A stretch of DNA of 11,070 nt. It comes from Hyphomicrobiales bacterium (GTDB taxonomy: Bacteria; Pseudomonadota; Alphaproteobacteria; Rhizobiales; Xanthobacteraceae). Shown here one piece after another: positions 6,340-11,070 of the stretch. A program made the translations under genes and the position numbers. Below the pieces are notes generated by a model, which was not told where the DNA came from, ran no database searches, and saw only the letters and a program-made list of their open reading frames with translations. Numbering within the stretch: the stretch's first letter is position 1; each line of letters begins with the position of its first letter. The DNA lies in assembly GCA_016210825.1 (NCBI GenBank), contig JACQTM010000034.1, positions 1 to 11,070 of the forward strand. Direction: 5' to 3'.

Positions 6340-7317
6340 ATGCAATATATCCAACGGGTCGCGGCACTTGCCGCGCTTTCTATCGGACTCGTTTGGGCCG
6401 CGCCCAACGTCGTGGCCCAAGACTATCCAGCAAAATCGGTAAAAATCATCGTGCCGTTTGGTGCGGGCGGCCCAGCCGATGTCTACGCGCGCGTGCTCGC
6501 GCAGCATCTGCAGGAAACGCTCAAGCAGTCCTTTGTCGTTGAGGATCGTCCCGGCGCTGGCTCGGTGATCGGTACGGATGCTGTGGCGAAGTCGCCCCCT
6601 GATGGCTACACGCTGTTGATGATGTCGAATACCCACACCACGAACGAGTCGTTGATCCCAAACAAACCGTTCGTACTGATGCGTGACTTCGAACCCGTGG
6701 CGACGGTGAATTATTCCGATCTCCTCATGGTCGTGCACCCATCCGTGCAGGCGAAGGATTTGAAGGAATTCATCGCGCTCGCCAAAGCAAAGCCGGGCGG
6801 TCTCAATTATGCGTCTTCCGGACCAGGAACGCCGTATCACATGGCGGGCGAGTTGTTCAAAGCCATGAGCGGCACCGACATCGTGCACGTGCCTCACAAG
6901 GGTTCGGGTGAAGCACGAAACAGCGTTATTGGCGGTCATGTGCAAATGATGTTCGACGCCATCACCACGATGGCGCCGAATGCGAGGGCAGGGCAGGTGA
7001 AAGCGCTCGCCACAACCGGTACCACGCGTTCTTCGGTCATGCCGGAAATGCCGACGGTCGCCGAGGCCGGCGTGTCGGGTTACGAAGCCACCATCTGGCT
7101 CGGCATCATGGCGCCGAAAGGTACGCCAAAGCCCATCGTCGACAAGCTCAATACCGAGATCAACAAGGTGCTGAACAAGCCCGAGATAAAGGAAGCGTGG
7201 GCAAAACAGGGCGCGGTGACGCGGGTGATGACGCCCGCCGAATTCGACAAATACCTGCGTGCCGATATCGAGAAATGGGCAAAGGTCGTTAAGGTGTCGG
7301 GCGCCAAGGCGCAATGA
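6340..7317 (+). CDS. Bug-family tripartite tricarboxylate transporter substrate-binding protein
   Basis: Periplasmic extracytoplasmic binding protein of 325 residues, of the TctC/Bug type that binds carboxylates (citrate, glutarate, aromatic acids and others). The ATG at 6340 is set by GGGAGG at 6329-6334, 5 nt upstream. The signal peptide is clear (ALAALSIGLVWAAPNVVA, cleavage before QDYP). Family landmarks appear in order: VKIIVPFGAGGPADVYARVLA, VEDRPGAGSVIGTDAVAKSPPDGYTLLM, GLNYASSGPGTPYHMAGELF, VHVPHKGSGEA and VKALATTGTTRSSVMPEMPTVAEAG, with a normal C-terminus. The membrane subunits TctA/TctB are not in the window, which is common since Bug genes are often orphan copies. The ligand cannot be named. 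The terminator at 7358-7379 ends the transcript. Confidence 0.95.
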   Translation: MQYIQRVAALAALSIGLVWAAPNVVAQDYPAKSVKIIVPFGAGGPADVYARVLAQHLQETLKQSFVVEDRPGAGSVIGTDAVAKSPPDGYTLLMMSNTHTTNESLIPNKPFVLMRDFEPVATVNYSDLLMVVHPSVQAKDLKEFIALAKAKPGGLNYASSGPGTPYHMAGELFKAMSGTDIVHVPHKGSGEARNSVIGGHVQMMFDAITTMAPNARAGQVKALATTGTTRSSVMPEMPTVAEAGVSGYEATIWLGIMAPKGTPKPIVDKLNTEINKVLNKPEIKEAWAKQGAVTRVMTPAEFDKYLRADIEKWAKVVKVSGAKAQ

Positions 7318-7357
7318 CCGCAGTTAGCTAACGCAGTTCGGTGACGGCAAGTTGTGG

Positions 7358-7379
7358 CGGGCGGATTCCAATCCGCCCG
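7358..7379 (+). terminator. Intrinsic terminator after the Bug-family gene
   Basis: The arm CGGGCGGATT (7358-7367) pairs perfectly with AATCCGCCCG (7370-7379) across a 2-nt gap, so in RNA the top pairs would open to a small loop. The sequence TTACTGTTTTG follows. It lies 40 bp after the Bug stop codon and before the next gene. Confidence 0.85.
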
Positions 7380-7443
7380 TTACTGTTTTGGGCATCTTTG
7401 CGTACGTGATATGATGCGCTGCTTTGAATTGTGACGGGGCACC

Positions 7444-8415
7444 ATGCCGGGGTTGGATTTCGCGACCGGAACATTAACCATGCCGTGGTGGGCGGCGCTC
7501 ATCGCCTTGGTTTTGTTCGGCGTTATTGGCGTACTCGCCGTCCTTCGGTCGGGACCGCGACAGACCCTCGGCGCAATCGCGCGCTATGCCATGGTGGTTA
7601 TTGCGCTAATTCTAGCGGCAGGCTTGCTCGAACATCTTACTCTTCGCGACCGCAACACCGCGCGCCGCGCGCTTGATACCCGCGCCGGCGAATTGACGGC
7701 GCGTGCCGTAGCTGCGGGATCGCCACTCGCTTGTCTCGATGGAACCGCCGGCGAAGTAGTTGAGACGGCATGCGAGAAGGCGCTATTCGCATCGCCCGAA
7801 ACTATTGCCTCCGCGATTACTTATGTATCCGCGCGACTAGCCCTGCTCGCCGATTTCGACAGGCTAGGCAATCGTGAGGGGAAGGCTAGCACGGTCATCT
7901 CGATGCTGCGTTCGGCAGCGGCAAGCGACCGCTTCGGGCTTGTTGCGCATCTTCTGTCCTATCGTGACAATTGCACGCCGGCCGTTTGCGATGCATTCGG
8001 TCTGATCGGTGATACGAGCAGGGTTGCTGCAAATATGCGCGAGCGGACGTTCGACAATTTGGTCGATCGATACGCAGCGACCTGGCATGGCCGTACTGAG
8101 GTGATCGAGAAATCGCCGTCAACGCCCACACCAGGCACGCCGGTCGCAACTGCACCCGCAGTTGCACCGTCATCCGTCCATTACGATTTTCCGAGCGCGG
8201 CTTCGATCCCCCCGGTGAGCATCATGAATGCCGAGCCTTCCGGGCCGCCAGTTTCGTCCGCTGCTGAGGCCGAGAAAACCTCGCCGCCGACCGGCCGTAA
8301 GCCTGTCGCCACCAAGCGCGGTGACCAGAAACCCGGTGCGCCGGTCTCACTTGTGCCCGTCCCGCCGACACCGCCAGCCGCCGCCAACACCACACCCGGC
8401 TCCGCCATCCGTTAG
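7444..8415 (+). CDS. Unrecognised membrane protein with two N-terminal helices and Pro-rich tail
   Basis: I do not recognise this 323-residue protein. Two hydrophobic helices are visible (about 14-34 and 46-63) joined by a short basic loop (RSGPRQ), so by the positive-inside rule the loop is cytoplasmic and the long C-terminal part is periplasmic. Residues 65-215 form a mostly helical, Ala/Arg-rich soluble region with four cysteines (97, 110, 177, 182), which could form two disulfides in the periplasm. From about 224 to the end it is a Pro/Ala/Ser/Thr-rich low-complexity tail. The ATG at 7444 has only a weak GGGG site; an internal ATG (codon 13) would shorten the N-terminus. Codon use looks like the neighbours. 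It precedes the carboxylase gene by 72 bp, but no functional link is evident. Confidence 0.8.
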   Translation: MPGLDFATGTLTMPWWAALIALVLFGVIGVLAVLRSGPRQTLGAIARYAMVVIALILAAGLLEHLTLRDRNTARRALDTRAGELTARAVAAGSPLACLDGTAGEVVETACEKALFASPETIASAITYVSARLALLADFDRLGNREGKASTVISMLRSAAASDRFGLVAHLLSYRDNCTPAVCDAFGLIGDTSRVAANMRERTFDNLVDRYAATWHGRTEVIEKSPSTPTPGTPVATAPAVAPSSVHYDFPSAASIPPVSIMNAEPSGPPVSSAAEAEKTSPPTGRKPVATKRGDQKPGAPVSLVPVPPTPPAAANTTPGSAIR

Positions 8416-8420
8416 GCGAA

Positions 8421-8471
8421 TAACCATTGGATAGCCGCGCGCGCGGCTGGCGCCATCCTGCACGATGGTTA
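8421..8471. repeat. Nested inverted repeats upstream of the acyl-CoA carboxylase gene
   Basis: A perfect 16-bp palindrome AGCCGCGCGCGCGGCT (8433-8448) is enclosed by GGAT/ATCC (8429-8432, 8455-8458) and TAACCAT/ATGGTTA (8421-8427, 8465-8471). The whole fits between the stop at 8415 and the ATG at 8488. There is no T-tract, so it is not a standard terminator. An operator, a leader stem-loop or a factor-assisted terminator are possible. Confidence 0.5.
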
Positions 8472-8487
8472 GAATTGCACCGTAAGC

Positions 8488-10452
8488 ATGTTTGCATCGG
8501 TCCTTATCGCCAATCGCGGCGAGATTGCCGTCCGCATTGCCCGCACCGCAAGGCGGCTCGGCATGCGTACGATCGCAGTTTATTCGGAGGCGGATCGCAA
8601 CGCCCTACATGTGCGTTGTTGTGACGAAGCCCATGCGATCGGACCGTCTCCCGCGCGCGCGAGCTATCTCGTCATCGAGCGGCTGATTGAGGCGGCTCGC
8701 CTTAGCAAAGCCGACTGCATCCATCCCGGTTATGGATTTCTATCGGAGAATCCAGCGTTCGCCGAGGCTTGCGCCGTTGCCGGGATCGTATTCGTTGGGC
8801 CGCCGCCCGAAGCGATCCGCGCCATGGGGCTCAAGGATCGCGCCAAGGCGTTGATGGAGCAGGCCGGAATTCCAATTGTACCCGGCTATCATGGCGATCG
8901 TCAGGAATCCGGTTTCCTCAAGCAGAAAGCCTACGAGATCGGCTATCCGGTGCTCATCAAACCTTCCGCCGGCGGTGGCGGTAAGGGTATGCGTCGCGTG
9001 GACAAGCACGCGGAGTTCGATGAAGCGCTCCAAAGCGCAATGCGCGAGGCATATTCAGCATTCGGCGATCGCCGCGTGTTGATCGAAAAATTTGTGACCG
9101 CGCCGCGGCACATCGAAATACAGATTTTCGCCGACGGGCATGGCAACGTTGTCCATCTCAATGAGCGCGACTGCTCCCTGCAGCGCCGGCACCAAAAGGT
9201 GATCGAGGAGGCGCCGGCGCCGGGAATGACCGACGAGTTGCGCGCGATCATGGGCCGTGCCGCGATCGCCGCCGCCAAAGCTGTTGGATATATCGGCGCC
9301 GGTACTGTGGAGTTCATTGTCGATGGTACAGGCGCGCTAAGATCAGACGGTTTCTGGTTCATGGAGATGAATACGCGGCTTCAAGTCGAACATCCTGTGA
9401 CTGAAGCTGTCACTGGCCTCGATCTCGTCGAATGGCAGTTTCGCATTGCTGCGGGCGAATCGCTGCCTTTGCCGCAGAAGAAGATCGCGCTCGATGGACA
9501 TGCGATCGAGGCACGCATTTATGCCGAAGATCCCGAACGGGGTTTCCTGCCGTCGACCGGGAAAATCCTCGCCCTTGACTTGCCGGTAGGCGAGGGCATC
9601 CGCATTGACCGCGGGATCGATGTGGGCGGAGAGGTAACGTCCCATTACGATCCGATGATTGGCAAGGTGATCGCACACGGGCGAACGCGTGCGCACGCGC
9701 TCGACCGGCTCGCTGGCGCCCTCGATCGTACGGCAATTGCCGGACCGCGTACCAATCTAGCATTCCTTTCCGCGCTCTGCCGTGATGATGATTTTCGTAG
9801 CGGACGATTTGACACCGGTTTCATCGATCGCAACATGGGTGCCCTTGGCGCTATACCGCGCGAGGTGGATACGGCTGCGGCTGCGCTCGGCGCGCGGAAT
9901 TTGATAAAGCGTGAGAACGCGCGCATCCATGCGCTTGTCGACCGCGACGAAGACACGCCACTTTCGCCATGGGATGCGACCGATGCCTTTCAGCTCTCAG
10001 GCCCGCGAATGTTGGCTGTGCCGATCGTCGTAGACGGCAAGCCGATGGCCGCGCAAATGACCTATGGCGGAGCCGAGCCAGCGCTGACTGTCGGCGACAC
10101 CGAGCCCGACTTGAATGCGTTGACAATCGAGGCTGCGGACGCCGTACACGTGTTACGCCATGGCCGCCAGACAGTCGTCAGGCTTGCCGACATGAGCTCG
10201 ATCGACTTCGATCACGCCGACGGCGACGGTAGCGTACGCGCGCCGATGCACGGCAAAGTATTGGCGCTATTGGTCGAAAAGGGCGAGAAGGTCGCCAAGG
10301 GTCATCGCGTCGCCGTTATTGAGGCGATGAAGATGGAACATGCGCTTGTTGCGCCCTGCGATGGCGTTGTCGCAACGATTGCGGTGCGTGCTGGTAGTCA
10401 GATTGCGGAAGGCGCAAAAGTTCTAATCATCGAACCCGAAAGCAACGATTAG
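8488..10452 (+). CDS. mccA: Acyl-CoA carboxylase biotin-containing alpha subunit, probably methylcrotonyl-CoA carboxylase
   Basis: Biotin carboxylase plus biotin carrier in one chain of 654 residues, the usual size for MCC/geranyl-CoA carboxylase alpha subunits. It carboxylates its own biotin with ATP and bicarbonate; a separate beta subunit then transfers CO2 to the acyl-CoA. Landmarks: N-domain VLIANRGEIAVRIARTARRLG (6-26); ATP-grasp glycine loop KPSAGGGGKGMR (158-169); HIEIQIFAD and ERDCSLQRRHQKV; catalytic EMNTRLQVEHPVTE (293-306) with E293, N295 and R297; C-domain EARIYAEDPERGFLPSTG; and biotinyl domain with EAMKMEH, biotinylated Lys615. The stretch AIRAMGLKDRAKALMEQAGIPIVPGYHG favours MCC (leucine degradation), though geranyl- or propionyl-CoA carboxylase alpha cannot be excluded. 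No beta subunit is in the window. The Shine-Dalgarno site before the ATG is weak. The DUF1489 gene follows 3 nt after the stop. Confidence 0.93.
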   Translation: MFASVLIANRGEIAVRIARTARRLGMRTIAVYSEADRNALHVRCCDEAHAIGPSPARASYLVIERLIEAARLSKADCIHPGYGFLSENPAFAEACAVAGIVFVGPPPEAIRAMGLKDRAKALMEQAGIPIVPGYHGDRQESGFLKQKAYEIGYPVLIKPSAGGGGKGMRRVDKHAEFDEALQSAMREAYSAFGDRRVLIEKFVTAPRHIEIQIFADGHGNVVHLNERDCSLQRRHQKVIEEAPAPGMTDELRAIMGRAAIAAAKAVGYIGAGTVEFIVDGTGALRSDGFWFMEMNTRLQVEHPVTEAVTGLDLVEWQFRIAAGESLPLPQKKIALDGHAIEARIYAEDPERGFLPSTGKILALDLPVGEGIRIDRGIDVGGEVTSHYDPMIGKVIAHGRTRAHALDRLAGALDRTAIAGPRTNLAFLSALCRDDDFRSGRFDTGFIDRNMGALGAIPREVDTAAAALGARNLIKRENARIHALVDRDEDTPLSPWDATDAFQLSGPRMLAVPIVVDGKPMAAQMTYGGAEPALTVGDTEPDLNALTIEAADAVHVLRHGRQTVVRLADMSSIDFDHADGDGSVRAPMHGKVLALLVEKGEKVAKGHRVAVIEAMKMEHALVAPCDGVVATIAVRAGSQIAEGAKVLIIEPESND

Positions 10453-10455
10453 CGA

Positions 10456-10893
10456 ATGCCGCTCCATCTTATCAAGCTCAGCGTCGGCTCAGACTCTGTC
10501 AAGGATCTCGAGGATTGGATCCGGCAAAAGCTGAAAGCGCAAAAGAAACGCGGCAAGAAGCCCGAACGCGTCCACACAACCCGCATGGTACCGAAACGGA
10601 GCGAGGAACTGCTCGATGGCGGCTCGATCTATTGGGTGATCCGCGGCCAAATTCTATGCCGCGAACGCCTCCTCGATATCCGCCCATTTGTCGATCATGA
10701 CGGTATCAGCCGCTGCCGCTTGGTGCTCGATCCGAAGCTGGTGCTGGTCGAGCCACGATCATTCCGCGCCTTCCAGGGCTGGCGTTATCTTGAGGCGAAG
10801 GACGCCCCGCGCGATCTCGATCGTGCAGCGCCTGGAGCGGCCGCGATGCCGGAGCCGATGCGCAAGGAACTACGTGAGCTAGGGCTGCTTTGA
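10456..10893 (+). CDS. DUF1489 family protein
   Basis: Soluble protein of 145 residues, starting with an ATG 3 nt after the carboxylase stop codon and therefore almost certainly translated from the same mRNA. It matches the alphaproteobacterial DUF1489 family: MPLHLIKLSVGSDSVKDLEDW at the start, a basic stretch KLKAQKKRGKKPERVHTTRMVPKR, then SIYWVIRGQILCRERLLDIRPF and a DG-containing strand CRLVLDPKLVLVEPRSFRAFQGWRYL, with the Pro-rich end typical of the group. The conserved basic/aromatic pattern could suit binding to nucleic acid or another anion, but no function is established to my knowledge. No signal peptide or membrane helix is seen. Coupling to the carboxylase may be simple read-through rather than a shared role. 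Confidence 0.92.
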   Translation: MPLHLIKLSVGSDSVKDLEDWIRQKLKAQKKRGKKPERVHTTRMVPKRSEELLDGGSIYWVIRGQILCRERLLDIRPFVDHDGISRCRLVLDPKLVLVEPRSFRAFQGWRYLEAKDAPRDLDRAAPGAAAMPEPMRKELRELGLL

Positions 10894-10907
10894 AAATGCC
10901 GTCTGCC

Positions 10908-10927
10908 GGGACATGATGGCTCGTCCC
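10908..10927 (+). terminator. Possible weak stem-loop after DUF1489
   Basis: GGGAC (10908-10912) and GTCCC (10923-10927) flank a 10-nt loop and are followed by TTT. The stem is short, so this is at most a weak terminator between DUF1489 and the dioxygenase gene. Confidence 0.25.
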
Positions 10928-10953
10928 TTTGCCGGATCATTGGAGATCGCGCC

Positions 10954-11070
10954 ATGATTATTTCAGGCCAGGATGACGTCACCACCTCGGTGCTCGCGGC
11001 GATGGAAAAAACACCCGATCCACGTCTGCGCGAGATCATGGTCGCCATGATCCGCCACCTGCATGGTTTC
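10954..11070 (+). CDS. Intradiol ring-cleavage dioxygenase, N-terminus only
   Basis: Open to the window edge: 39 codons with no stop, starting at ATG 10954 with GGAG (10942-10945) 8 nt upstream. The stretch TPDPRLREIMVAMIRHLHGF resembles the N-terminal helical linker domain (Dioxygenase_N) of catechol and hydroxyquinol 1,2-dioxygenases, whose typical form is NPRLKEIMTSLVRHLHDF. These Fe(III) enzymes open catechol or hydroxyquinol between the hydroxyls in aromatic degradation. The iron ligands (two Tyr, two His) lie beyond the window. Which substrate class it serves cannot be told. It starts 60 bp after DUF1489 on the same strand. Confidence 0.7.
   Translation, partial: MIISGQDDVTTSVLAAMEKTPDPRLREIMVAMIRHLHGF

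Noticed and set aside
6193..7314. A 373-codon minus-strand frame opposite the Bug-family gene
   Set aside because: His/Arg-rich translation with no domain, and the plus-strand Bug gene has a signal peptide and all family motifs.

Overview
The window reads as chromosomal DNA of a GC-rich alphaproteobacterium, most likely Hyphomicrobiales in the Bradyrhizobium/Xanthobacteraceae neighbourhood. Three things point there: the mix of families (DUF1489, DUF3597, YidB/DUF937, Bug-type solute-binding protein, GYD domain), one good match to the alphaproteobacterial EcfG general-stress promoter, and GC-biased codon third positions in the clear genes. The placement is inference, not a database result. No rRNA, tRNA, insertion sequence, prophage, CRISPR array or origin was recognised.

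Layout. 1-644 (+): 3' part of an SDR oxidoreductase-like gene whose start lies outside the window. 659-1861 (-): 12-helix MFS transporter, convergent with the SDR gene. 1925-2902 (-): zeta-crystallin-like NADPH:quinone oxidoreductase, probably co-transcribed with the MFS gene. 2989-3333 (-): DUF3597 protein, separated from the reductase by a strong hairpin that may act as terminator or attenuator. 3334-3705: divergent intergenic region. 3706-4062 (+): YidB-family protein. 4120-4953 (+): exported family-3 solute-binding protein without a permease. 5145-5345 (+): 66-residue basic beta-rich protein. 5391-5591 (-): 66-residue membrane-anchored CsbD-like protein with an EcfG-type promoter. 5843-6178 (+): GYD-domain protein. 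6340-7317 (+): Bug-family periplasmic binding protein, followed by a clear intrinsic terminator. 7444-8415 (+): unrecognised two-helix membrane protein with a Pro-rich tail. 8488-10452 (+): biotin-containing alpha subunit of an acyl-CoA carboxylase, best read as methylcrotonyl-CoA carboxylase. 10456-10893 (+): DUF1489 protein, coupled to it by a 3-nt gap. 10954-end (+): N-terminus of an intradiol ring-cleavage dioxygenase, cut by the window edge.

How the genes relate. The left part is oxidoreductase and export. The middle (about 2.9-6.2 kb) is a run of small accessory proteins, several of families often tied to stress, and one carries an EcfG-type promoter. The right part is catabolic: carboxylate uptake, acyl-CoA carboxylation (leucine or terpenoid breakdown) and aromatic ring cleavage. 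Two binding proteins and the carboxylase alpha subunit all lack their usual partners inside the window. I do not see a clearly new multi-gene system. The best leads are the EcfG-type promoter on the CsbD-like gene, the possible attenuator ahead of the quinone oxidoreductase, and the undescribed membrane protein at 7444-8415.
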